A stretch of DNA of 34,477 nucleotides from Bacteroidales bacterium UBA4621 (GCA_002387325.1 DGIN01000081.1:15501-49977), one strand, 5' to 3'; positions 8,801 through 15,926 are shown, numbered from the stretch's first letter. Translations and numbers: made by a program. Notes: generated by a model not told the origin, from the sequence alone.

Positions 8801-11800
8801 CAGGCATATTGAAAGTATATTCGTTCTCTTTGGTCTGAGTAAATTCAATATCCAATTTGTCTTTGCCAGACCACAGGCTCATCACGATATAGGAATACTT
8901 GGTGTTTGCCACTTTGTCGAGCGTGACAGTAGCGGTAATCTGCTGCCCTGCTGTAGCCGCAGTGGTGGAGGGTGTAAGGGTAATAGCAGGCTTTTCCACC
9001 ACAATGGTTTGGGTGGCATAGTCCTCATAGAGCGGAGTGCCGTCCTTGGAAATGGTAACCGTAACCTTGTAGGTGTATGTTCCCGCCCCGGTAACCAACA
9101 CTTCGTTATTGGCGGGTACGCTTTGCCAGTTGCCGCCATTGTACCGGTAAGTATAGGCAGTGGTTATTTCACCTCCAGCCCAGTCTGTATTCAGATTATG
9201 ATTCGAAGACAGTTCCGCCACAGAGCCTACCATTGTGCCGCCGTTCACCTGCAGTCGGACACCTGCATCCGGACAATCGAAGCGACTTATACGCATCTGA
9301 TTGTCATAATCCGGCATCTTGTAATCGTCTATCCGGTAGCAGAAAGACTCGTCATACGTCGTAATCTGCTGCTGCCCGGAGTAATGCCCGTTGCCGGCAG
9401 AAGCGGCATCACGCAGTTGCCACGTAAGGACAGTCTGCCCGGCAAACGTAAACTCAAACCAATTCTCGAAACCCGGCAAACGGGACAGGCGGGTATTATC
9501 GTTGAAGCCCGTCCACCCTTCTGCCAGAGAAGTGGCATTCCATTGAATCAGCGGTGCGGCATTGCTCCAATCCCAACCGTCATACGTATTCAGACCTTTA
9601 TCCAAATGCACAAAGATACGTATCGGTGCCAATTTCTCGTAGCGGATAGTAACGGTTTGGTTGGCATTGTCCATACGCCCTATATAGGTATAGACCGCCG
9701 TGTTGGAACGCGTATCGGTAACGGTATTTTTCAGCGTCAGGTTTACCTCCACTCCGTCCACTGTGACGATAGGACGATAACCATCTGCGGGCAGGATTGT
9801 CAGTTCATAACTCTCGCCTGCGGCAAACTGCTGTGCCTCTACAGCATTGGCGTTTTTCAAGGAGTAGGTACTGCCTGCGGCATCTCCCGTTTCGTGTGTA
9901 ACCAGCACATCAAACAACACAGCGATATTCTCCACCCAGAATTTCCTGTTTGGCACATCAAGCACCACCCATACATTCTTGTCATCGGTAGCATCCGATA
10001 TTTTCATTGCACCACCGGAACCGTGATTGTTTGCATATAATGTCTGCGCATTGGTTTTGCTGAAGTAGGCGAGAGATTCTGTTACATTTGCGTTTTGTGA
10101 TGTACAAGAGTAATAATCCGTACGATCGGTTATTTTGAACCAATCATTCATATTGCTCAGTTTGGTAACGCAGTAGAAAACATTTTCCTGACCTCGGTAG
10201 TACCTGTCAAAGGATATACCGCCACTTTTATCCCAACCGCCCAATTTACTACCGAGCAAAGCCCAAGCCGTTGTGGCTTTCCTGTTCCATACGGCGGTAA
10301 ACTTCACATTTTTGGCAGGCATTGTGTAGGTGTCCCCCGCCTGATAGACCTTGCAGCCATCGTTCCAACCGCCGAACTCATAGCCCTCTTTTGTGCCGGT
10401 ATAATCCGCCACGGAGAATGTAGCACGTTGCGGTTTGGAAAGCGCAGCAGGTGCTGCTGTATTTCCCCCGTTGGCATCATAGGTAACGCTATAAGTACGC
10501 TGCTCTTGGCACGGGCGGTCCTGAGTGGCAACAGGGGCTTTCTCGTTGTCGCCGCAACCGTCGGTAATGTCCCAATAGACCGATGTGCCGGCACTGATAG
10601 TGTACCAGTTGTTGTTTACCTTATGCGGGCGGCAAGAATTATTCTTGCACAACAGCAATTCCACCTGCACCGTTTTCAGGTTCTCTTCATCGAACACGCA
10701 CTTATACCAGCGGCTATCGCAACCGTCTGCCTGCATGGATACCATCTCCTTTTCCGAAACCGCACCATAATCGCCGCCAGTGGTTCTGCTTTGATACTTG
10801 ATTTTGGGTGTATAGCCGTTCCAATCCGCCGAATAGACATAGAGTGTTACTTCGGGGGCGGGGCAGAACCAGTCAGTCGTTACCTGCACCGTATTGCTCC
10901 CCGAACAATCGAACCAGTAGTCGCCCTCGCCGGAAAGAGCAAACGGCGATTGGTTGCGGTCGCAACCGCTGTTGTTCCAGATATACAACTGCTGCATGGC
11001 ATCGGCATCGGAAAAATTAACCAACCACCATTGCTCATAAGCACAATCCGCCTCGTCCTCAATACGCTGACCGGTTATATTACGGACAAGGGTTCCATTC
11101 TTATAGAGGTTGCTTTCCATCATCACACCGCCATCCTGCGACCGCACATAGAGGGTGATACCGCTGCGCACTATTTCCTGCCATTTGGCATAGAGGGTGG
11201 TATTCTCTTTGCGGCACCACGAGCCATTGGCAACATAGCCATCCGCATTCACCAACGTACCATCGACATTCATCACCAATTTGGTACACTCCTCTTCGGC
11301 ATAGAAGCCCAGAAGCGTATATCCCGCACGTGTGGGAGATTTGATATCCGTGGCTGCGATTGCGCCATAGGTAACAGTTGCCGAACCGTTTGTACTGCCG
11401 CCGTTGGCATGGAGCGTAAGGGTATATTTTGTAGAAGGATAGACTACAGAAACCTTAGGGGCAGAACCGTCTGAATAATCAATTACAAACGTGTAAGTCC
11501 CCACTACGTTCATATCTATTTTTGCATTTCCGGCATTACCAAATGCAATTGAGTTACAATTATCCGCTGTTATTGTTCCATTATAGCCATACCAATCGTC
11601 GGACCCATTAGTTCTGCCAACCACCTTAAACTCATACGTTCCTGTTTGGGTAATGGAAACAGTAAGACTGCCCTTTTTCTCTGCGGGTGCATCCGGGTCT
11701 TGGGTAAAAACAACATTATCGGCACTCCACCCCACACCGGGGATAGTTCCTCTCAACATCCATCGGGTATCCGTATCCCCTGACGATGAGCCACCGGAAG

Positions 11801-12164
11801 AGCCTCCTGAATAGCCCGGAATAGACTCGAGAGAAGCATACCACGCAGAGTTATAATAGTACAGTTTGGTACCATCTATTGTCAAATCACCGGTATATTT
11901 ATTGCCGTCTTTATCTCGGAAAATACAACCTGTGTTATTGCCTATTTCATACGAATAGTCATAATACGTTGCATTGTTAATAGTTACGGCAGCCCCTTTC
12001 TGCATTGTCGGGCAATTGTCCCAAGAAGAGCCATTGTTGCTACCCCAATAATGAATCAGAGGATTCACTTTATCCGTAACAAAGTGTACAGTAACTCCCC
12101 ATATATTTCCGACATAAAAAAGGAACAATAGAGAAATAAAAAATCTGAAGTAGGAATGTTTCAT
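5865..12164 (-). CDS. giant secreted multidomain protein with starch-binding-like and InlB repeats
   Basis: The predicted product is a 2099-residue surface or secreted protein, probably binding starch or related glycans. It has a signal peptide (about 1-23) and a CBM25/26-like module at about 24-110 (IHYWG, SSWDN, KLYYYNSAWYA). A second beta module lies at about 134-243. InlB-type B-repeats lie at about 246-329 (LHANGG to TTLYAKW) and 558-626 (TYDANGG to FTAVW). Further modules include an aromatic-rich one at about 848-945, three Ig-like domains at about 968-1056, 1060-1148 and 1158-1245, and another CBM26-like stretch near 1249-1345 (MYIHYPF, DWPTYPM). A long beta-rich region precedes the C-terminal tail KVFINGVIYILRGNRIYDL, which matches the tail of the amylase. 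No catalytic domain was recognised. I chose the ATG at 12164 because it opens a clean signal peptide; the frame is open 35 codons further upstream without one. It is the first gene of the operon. Confidence 0.87.
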   Translation of the reverse strand: MKHSYFRFFISLLFLFYVGNIWGVTVHFVTDKVNPLIHYWGSNNGSSWDNCPTMQKGAAVTINNATYYDYSYEIGNNTGCIFRDKDGNKYTGDLTIDGTKLYYYNSAWYASLESIPGYSGGSSGGSSSGDTDTRWMLRGTIPGVGWSADNVVFTQDPDAPAEKKGSLTVSITQTGTYEFKVVGRTNGSDDWYGYNGTITADNCNSIAFGNAGNAKIDMNVVGTYTFVIDYSDGSAPKVSVVYPSTKYTLTLHANGGSTNGSATVTYGAIAATDIKSPTRAGYTLLGFYAEEECTKLVMNVDGTLVNADGYVANGSWCRKENTTLYAKWQEIVRSGITLYVRSQDGGVMMESNLYKNGTLVRNITGQRIEDEADCAYEQWWLVNFSDADAMQQLYIWNNSGCDRNQSPFALSGEGDYWFDCSGSNTVQVTTDWFCPAPEVTLYVYSADWNGYTPKIKYQSRTTGGDYGAVSEKEMVSMQADGCDSRWYKCVFDEENLKTVQVELLLCKNNSCRPHKVNNNWYTISAGTSVYWDITDGCGDNEKAPVATQDRPCQEQRTYSVTYDANGGNTAAPAALSKPQRATFSVADYTGTKEGYEFGGWNDGCKVYQAGDTYTMPAKNVKFTAVWNRKATTAWALLGSKLGGWDKSGGISFDRYYRGQENVFYCVTKLSNMNDWFKITDRTDYYSCTSQNANVTESLAYFSKTNAQTLYANNHGSGGAMKISDATDDKNVWVVLDVPNRKFWVENIAVLFDVLVTHETGDAAGSTYSLKNANAVEAQQFAAGESYELTILPADGYRPIVTVDGVEVNLTLKNTVTDTRSNTAVYTYIGRMDNANQTVTIRYEKLAPIRIFVHLDKGLNTYDGWDWSNAAPLIQWNATSLAEGWTGFNDNTRLSRLPGFENWFEFTFAGQTVLTWQLRDAASAGNGHYSGQQQITTYDESFCYRIDDYKMPDYDNQMRISRFDCPDAGVRLQVNGGTMVGSVAELSSNHNLNTDWAGGEITTAYTYRYNGGNWQSVPANNEVLVTGAGTYTYKVTVTISKDGTPLYEDYATQTIVVEKPAITLTPSTTAATAGQQITATVTLDKVANTKYSYIVMSLWSGKDKLDIEFTQTKENEYTFNMPAADGTYTLRAEFKVGATVEQAVLITYAETGIRIGSMIATLTITPEAPKVGDKVTLTVQPVGSLGTTYYTYTVKALTTPTVRVLATNTPTNTCTFDIPSEDSYIFTVIVRDDNHEVTLTQTVSVSGKDMYIHYPFTGPTDWPTYPMTYKGEGIYVYYSAESGKESIFYGEKVGDNPLNAAYIGTGNTASTDGKQQYVGQVMGNPSKGDIVTFVFDNNSKKLYIYADKTMRRLKSVTDYGIFYSNVRGDAGPVSFFATSSGTQYMQTFVNGDWQDVAEPSSLVTADGIFTATMNADGSVTGVAPYTGDLTLYYLNGKPRNYLGDAGKMVDFSNVSTTYYDHYHMEWTGKTSKEIGATVGNNINHNIANILAEYTAPSDCNARYEYNSATNKLSRTTIAGVEDKFLTIYGDGMTTTNGNSLTRDNPLTLTDGTDWLYTAELKVVKADGSNSGIRGYLMAEYNNEKCWLLAASGLETASDASLPVIGSATAAGTYNIILMYDYKTNRITAGWKPTGTVTVDDELVVDANILFVREENNDVAQIVLNTDDSRIAGLQKVVFVMQLTSKTATSGESHYKFSLPFDCHIKDIYGLPGTYLNSWGIQRYNGAERARTGWFEEDRATFWEWMNYNETLRAGEGYSLSVDRSVLGNWYANKYLYFPSSEEGFEMSKTGFDTKVEYPNQPCNVNLQYPDDPNDEAHRDRRKYDSNWKLIGPKNYNNIKIRVSEIEWDDNYYLQKDVPSYVYELDSANTKYLPNSTTDFQFHAFFSYFVQFAGTIVWEQYTQSQHTALSAPRRVQTFSRRPADFRIELRDLDDNEIDRTFVSLSAQGTEGFDLNLDLTKIAANRPQIYTVSEHTHYAGNTMPLATDTVALSVDAPAGGIYAITMPHENGNYDVLLVDKFEQQANALSAEGCRVQLAKGTTADRFCLVFSPRAQPSQPEGPSTDMKPVGNAAAAQKVFINGVIYILRGNRIYDLNGRMVTL

Positions 12165-12313
12165 GGTATGTAATATGGTATGTGTTTTTACGGTGTGTTT
12201 ATCCTGTTGTCCGCAGCAGGGCTTGGCGGTTGCCTGTATAGCACAAGCAACACTACAACTACAAGTCATAGCGTTTCAAGCAAAAAAACTATACATTACG
12301 TGCAAATACAGCA

Positions 12314-12371
12314 AGTCTTGTTGCATAGCAACTTTCTTTGCCCAATAAGCCTTGTTAAACATAACAAGACT
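12314..12371 (-). promoter_or_regulatory. alternative base-pairing in leader of the starch operon
   Basis: In the roughly 260-nt leader of the giant gene, AGTCTTGTT (12314-12322) can pair with AACAAGACT (12363-12371) over 9 bp. A second CTTGTT copy (12351-12356) competes for the same AACAAG with a 6-base loop. Mutually exclusive hairpins of this kind could regulate the mRNA, but this is a pattern only and no known riboswitch class was recognised. Confidence 0.3.
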
Positions 12372-12425
12372 CAGGGCGTGTTTTTAATTTGATTAGTATT
12401 AGATTGGTTATATCTTAATCGACTG

Positions 12426-12457
12426 CAAAATTACAAAAAAACCACATAATGTGCAAA
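12426..12457 (-). promoter_or_regulatory. Bacteroidota promoter of the starch operon
   Basis: Read on the minus strand, TTTG (12457-12454) is followed after exactly 20 bases by TAATTTTG (12433-12426), matching the TTTG-N19/21-TAnnTTTG consensus. The start point would be near 12420, giving a leader of about 260 nt before the giant gene. This supports one transcript for the three genes ending at 2528. Confidence 0.7.
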
Positions 12458-12831
12458 ATTTTTTACAACAAATAGAAAATAAATGCTCCCAATATACAAA
12501 ATCAAGAGGTTGTATAGCCAATATGGACGGACAGTTTTTTGGTTGTAACCTATTGTTTGTGAGACAGTTAGTGTACCTATTGAGCAAACAGGCGGGAACA
12601 AACATACCATAACCCGCTGAAATACAAGCAGAAAGCGTTTACACAGAAGTTGGCAATAGATGTTTCCTATGCCGCAAGCGGCAAGAAAAATGGAGGAAAA
12701 CAGAAGAAAATCAAACAAAAATATCCTATGCGCCTGCTATGGGGTGCGAGAGAAATGAAGAAAACAAAAGAAAAAAGGTTTAGTGCCAACTCACAGGTAA
12801 ACGAAACGTCCTTATATGGTCCATAGAATGA

Positions 12832-12897
12832 ACCGTGTATGTACCGTGTATCTACCGTATATGTACCGTATATGTACCGTGTATGTACCGTAGTTGG
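12832..12897. repeat. 11-bp tandem repeat ACCGTGTATGT
   Basis: Five complete units lie at 12832-12842, 12843-12853, 12854-12864, 12865-12875 and 12876-12886, followed by a degenerate sixth (12887-12897). Units differ only at positions 6 and 10. The array lies between two divergent transcription units, about 375 bases upstream of the starch-operon promoter and about 310 upstream of the small plus-strand gene. No ORF there looks real. The flanks 12458-12831 hold nothing else I can support. Confidence 0.85.
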
Positions 12898-12961
12898 TAG
12901 CGCGAGGAAATACTTACTATGTCTCTTTTTCGATGCTTTTTTTCGGGTCTATTTGTCCATT

Positions 12962-12986
12962 TTGCAGACCGGGATGTGGTCTGCAA
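12962..12986. repeat. perfect 9-bp inverted repeat
   Basis: TTGCAGACC (12962-12970) and GGTCTGCAA (12978-12986) flank a 7-base centre. There is no U-tract on either side, so it is not a canonical terminator. It lies about 75 bases upstream of a possible plus-strand promoter and could be a regulator site. Confidence 0.5.
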
Positions 12987-13062
12987 TTTGCCCCATTGGT
13001 CTCCCAAAAAAAACTTTACAAAAAATTAACGGCAATACCTCGGGGATACCTACTAAAAGCAG

Positions 13063-13070
13063 TAATTTTG
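13063..13070 (+). promoter_or_regulatory. possible -7 element of the small secreted-protein gene
   Basis: TAATTTTG matches TAnnTTTG 75 bases before the ATG at 13146. No TTTG is present at the expected -33 distance, so support is partial. Confidence 0.3.
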
Positions 13071-13145
13071 CGAGGAATTTGGAGGGATAAGAAACAGTAG
13101 ACTCCAGCAACCAACTAATAATCAACCCATTAAATAAAACTCATT

Positions 13146-13439
13146 ATGAAAAGATTATCTATCTTTTCGCCGCGCTGATGGCATGCACATTGTCATTCGC
13201 GCAAACGACCTGTGGGCGACTTCGTAGAGGTAGTAGGCGACATCACCAAATTCTATGAGAAATACGAGACTATGGGTAACGGTATGGCTACTATTCAAGT
13301 GATTAAGAATCCTTCTTCTGCTCTGGGCTACAGCACGGTTGACGGTGTAGTGGTAGAGAAGATTGTCCGCGACGGTCAGGTGCTTATTGTCCGCGACGGC
13401 AAGGCATACAACACAATGGGACAAGAGATAACCGAATAA
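13146..13439 (+). pseudogene. small secreted protein gene with two compensating frameshifts
   Basis: An ATG at 13146 opens a frame that stops at 13176. The next frame from about 13166 encodes a clear signal-peptide core (FAALMACTLSFAQ), and from 13212 the original frame resumes as VGDFVEVVGDIT and runs to the stop at 13437-13439. Adding one A to the A-run at 13149-13152 gives a classic MKKIIYLFAAL start, and removing one base near 13205-13211 joins the body. The repaired protein would be about 97 residues: signal peptide, about 50 residues, then the tail KIVRDGQVLIVRDGKAYNT followed by MGQEITE, the same type of tail as the amylase and the giant protein. The body has no family I recognise. It may be a decayed gene or two base errors in the assembly. 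A terminator follows. Confidence 0.6.
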
Positions 13440-13486
13440 CATCCATTTGCAGCACTATGTAACCATAGTTCCCTGCAACAATTCAG

Positions 13487-13531
13487 AGAGACTGTCCGGC
13501 AACATTGGTCAGGCAGTCTCTTTTGTATTTT
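13487..13531 (+). terminator. terminator of the small secreted-protein gene
   Basis: AGAGACTG (13487-13494) pairs with CAGTCTCT (13514-13521), extended by weaker pairs around the loop, and TTTTGTATTTT follows. The right arm GTCAGGCAGTCTCTTT closely resembles that of the groESL terminator. The stretch 13532-13725 has two short hairpins (GCGGCT/AGCCGC near 13559-13575 and CGTGAG/CTCACG at 13666-13683) and no gene. Confidence 0.7.
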
Positions 13532-13725
13532 GGGATGATGCTTGTGGCGGGAAACAACGCGGCTCCCCAAGCCGCATACTACTCAATCCCCAACAGAGAG
13601 ATTTTTAGGGGCGGTTCATACCACCTTTTTGCCAGTCTGCAAAATGACCTATACGCCGAAAATCGCGTGAGGTCGAACTCACGTTAAAATATACAGAACA
13701 CGAACGTTTCTATGCATACAGGCAA

Positions 13726-13764
13726 CAAAAAAAGCGACCATTTGACGCTGTGTCAAATGGTCGC
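13726..13764 (-). terminator. rho-independent terminator of aspS
   Basis: A perfect 13-bp stem (GCGACCATTTGAC at 13734-13746 with 13752-13764) and a 5-base loop lie just after the aspS stop. On the minus strand it is followed by seven T residues (13733-13727). This is a textbook terminator. Confidence 0.93.
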
Positions 13765-13786
13765 CCTATTATGTAATACTCCCTCT

Positions 13787-15163
13787 TTATGGTGCTACAC
13801 GGTTGATGTCGCGGGGGAACATCGAACATTCTTTCACATTGGCAATACCTAAGAAACATGCCGTAATACGCTCCAAACCGATGGCAAAACCTCCGTGAGG
13901 CGGCATACCGTTGCGGAATGTATCAAGGTAGAAACGGAAATTGTCGGGATTCATACCTCGGCGCAACATCTTCTCGCGATAGTCCTGCTCTTTGTGCATC
14001 CGCTGACCGCCCGAAGTGATTTCCAGACCGCGCATCAACAAGTCGAAACTCAGCGTGAGCGACGGGTCTTCGGGGTCGTCCATAGCATAGAACGCACGGT
14101 GCTGACTCGGGAAATGGGTAACGAACACAAAGTCCGAACCGTATTTCTCTAACGCATACTTGCAGATAGCCCGTTCCTCCTCCGGAGCCAGATCGTCCTC
14201 ACCACGATGGTCTTCCTCCGTCAAGTGGTTCTCAAAGAGTATCTCGTGTACCTCGCTCAGTTTCCATGCCGGTACATTCGTCGGCAGTTTCGGAGCCGTA
14301 GCACCGAGCAGGTTCAGTTCGTGCGCACAATCTTTCTCCACGCGGTTGATGATATAGTGCAACAGCGCAGCCTCAAGCGTCATCACATCTTCCTGACCTT
14401 TGATAAAGCCCATCTCCACATCGAGCGAGATATACTCGTTCAAGTGGCGGGAAGTGTTGTGCTTCTCCGCACGGTAAGCGGGTGCAATCTCAAACACACG
14501 CTCATACACACCTACACCAATCTGTTTGTAGAACTGTGGCGACTGCGCTAAATAAACCTGCTTGCCAAAATAGTCCAACTTAAACACATTGGCTCCGCCT
14601 TCCGCACCCTCCGACACAATCTTCGGGGTATAGATCTGCGTAAAGCCGTTCTCTGTCAGAAAATCCGCAAACGCTTTGGCTATGGTCGATTGCACTTTCA
14701 GTATCGCCATATCGCGCGGGTTACGGAGCGTAACCTGACGGTTGTCGAACTTGAAACGGAGCATCGTCTCCTCATCGCCGAACTTCAGTGCATTGATGTC
14801 CACCACCTCCGAGGTTGTCGGGCGAGAGAGAACACGCACGGTTGAGACAGCAATCTCAATCGTGTTGTAGAAAGCCGCAGGGTCTTTAATCTTCGCCTCA
14901 TTCACCGTACCTTCGATTGTTACCGCCATCTCGCGGCAAAGCCCATTCAACCCAATCTCCTCACCATTCTCGTCATAGAAACGTGAGGTCTCGTTTTGTA
15001 CTACTGCCTGCAACAGACCACGCGACTTGCGCAGGATGATAAAACCACCCCACTTTGTAACACGGACATTGTGAATCATACCGCTCACCGTGATGGTATC
15101 ACCGGGTTTGCAGTTGTCAATCGTTGTCTTGGCAGCATTATGCTGAGTCAAATCAAGTAACAT
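13787..15163 (-). CDS. aspS: archaeal-type aspartyl-tRNA synthetase (likely Asp-tRNA(Asp/Asn) ligase)
   Basis: This class II synthetase charges tRNA with aspartate. The 458-residue length lacks the large GAD insertion of the usual bacterial AspRS (about 590 residues) and fits the archaeal/eukaryotic-type enzyme. An OB-fold anticodon-binding domain lies at about 24-110. Motif 2 is AYRAEKHNTSRHLNEY (about 229-244, R231), where the HLNE form is typical of archaeal-type AspRS and AsnRS has HLAE. Other hallmarks are YLAQSPQFYKQ (204-214), EITSGGQRMH (381-390) and motif 3 GGFAIGLERI (424-433, R432). Bacterial members are often non-discriminating and also make Asp-tRNA(Asn) for GatCAB amidation, but sequence alone does not prove that. 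AsnRS is the main alternative and is less likely from motif 2. It lies 229 bases downstream of rplQ, behind a strong terminator, so it is probably transcribed separately; I see no clear promoter in 15164-15315. Confidence 0.85.
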   Translation of the reverse strand: MLLDLTQHNAAKTTIDNCKPGDTITVSGMIHNVRVTKWGGFIILRKSRGLLQAVVQNETSRFYDENGEEIGLNGLCREMAVTIEGTVNEAKIKDPAAFYNTIEIAVSTVRVLSRPTTSEVVDINALKFGDEETMLRFKFDNRQVTLRNPRDMAILKVQSTIAKAFADFLTENGFTQIYTPKIVSEGAEGGANVFKLDYFGKQVYLAQSPQFYKQIGVGVYERVFEIAPAYRAEKHNTSRHLNEYISLDVEMGFIKGQEDVMTLEAALLHYIINRVEKDCAHELNLLGATAPKLPTNVPAWKLSEVHEILFENHLTEEDHRGEDDLAPEEERAICKYALEKYGSDFVFVTHFPSQHRAFYAMDDPEDPSLTLSFDLLMRGLEITSGGQRMHKEQDYREKMLRRGMNPDNFRFYLDTFRNGMPPHGGFAIGLERITACFLGIANVKECSMFPRDINRVAP

Positions 15164-15315
15164 AATTCGCTATTTTTGATATTACTTTTTTTCTACTATC
15201 TACCTACTCTACTCTATCCTACCCTTGCAGTATTCATACACATATATAGCGTTTTTCCTATTGCATATTAGCAGTATTTTTCACTATATGGCTGCAATTG
15301 CAAACGGGTAGATAT

Positions 15316-15375
15316 AAAAAGTCAAGGAGCAAGGAGCAAAGACGGTTTGTGTAAGTCTTTATTCCTTGCTCCTTG
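15316..15375 (-). terminator. terminator of the ribosomal supercluster after rplQ
   Basis: Two 21-base arms (15323-15343 and 15355-15375) pair with only two mismatches around an 11-base loop. The arms contain a doubled AAGGAGC word. On the minus strand the stem is followed by ACTTTTTATA. It closes the cluster and separates it from aspS. Confidence 0.88.
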
Positions 15376-15392
15376 TTCCTTATTTAGAGAAA

Positions 15393-15872
15393 TTACTCTG
15401 CTTTCGGAGCCTCCGTTGCCTCTGTTGCGACCTCCTCTACGGCTTCTTTCGCCTTTTTGCCGGCACGACGAGTAGCCTTCTTGGTGGCTTTCTTTGCCTC
15501 TTTGAGCATATTGTCATTGTAGTCAACCAACTCAATGATACACATCTCTGCAGCATCACCCAAACGGAAACCGGTACGCAGGATACGTGTATATCCCCCC
15601 GGGCGGTTGGCAATCTTCTCGCCTACGTTTTGGAACAACTCGGTAACTACTTCCTTTTGTTTCAGTTGGCTAAACGCAAGACGGCGGTTCGCCATATTAT
15701 CCTCTTTCGCACGAGTGAGGATTGGCTCAACGTACATACGGAGAGCTTTTGCCTTAGCCAAAGTAGTCGAAATACGCTTGTGCATAATCAGCGAGCAAGC
15801 CATATTCGACATCAAAGCGGCACGATGGTTGGCTTTGCGGCTAAGATGATTGAATTTCTTATTATGTCTCAT
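15393..15872 (-). CDS. rplQ: 50S ribosomal protein L17
   Basis: L17 is a large-subunit protein near the peptide exit tunnel. The N-terminal core MRHNKKFNHLSRKANHRAAL and the RPGGYTRILRTGFRLGDAAEM segment (about 90-110) are diagnostic. At 159 residues it is longer than the E. coli protein (127). The excess is a Lys/Ala/Glu-rich C-terminal extension from about residue 122, which alternates basic then acidic. It is the last gene of the cluster, 54 bases after rpoA, the conserved alpha-operon end. Confidence 0.98.
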   Translation of the reverse strand: MRHNKKFNHLSRKANHRAALMSNMACSLIMHKRISTTLAKAKALRMYVEPILTRAKEDNMANRRLAFSQLKQKEVVTELFQNVGEKIANRPGGYTRILRTGFRLGDAAEMCIIELVDYNDNMLKEAKKATKKATRRAGKKAKEAVEEVATEATEAPKAE

Positions 15873-15926
15873 AATAGTTTTATAAATTTAATAGTTGGGA
15901 ACTACGGGGATTTCTCCCCTGAAAAA

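Noticed and set aside
8409..10040. A 543-codon plus-strand frame antisense to the giant gene.
   Set aside because: It is the mirror of a real coding frame with strong codon bias. It has no signal peptide, no domain and no promoter. The same applies to the long antisense frames at 6066-7118 and 10428-11474.
12180..12392. A 70-codon plus-strand frame that begins like a lipoprotein signal (ILLSAAGLGGC).
   Set aside because: It lies across the leader of the starch operon on the opposite strand, has no promoter or recognisable body, and the resemblance is short. It is kept only as a remote possibility.
12431..12718. A hydrophobic 95-codon minus-strand frame.
   Set aside because: It overlaps the predicted starch-operon promoter. 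Its hydrophobicity follows from T-rich sequence, and there is no family resemblance.
12832..12897. CRISPR array.
   Set aside because: The 11-base units are contiguous without spacers and no cas gene is nearby.
13659..13686. tRNA or attachment-site fragment suggested by GGTCGAACTCACG.
   Set aside because: No cloverleaf can be built around it; only a 6-bp hairpin is present.
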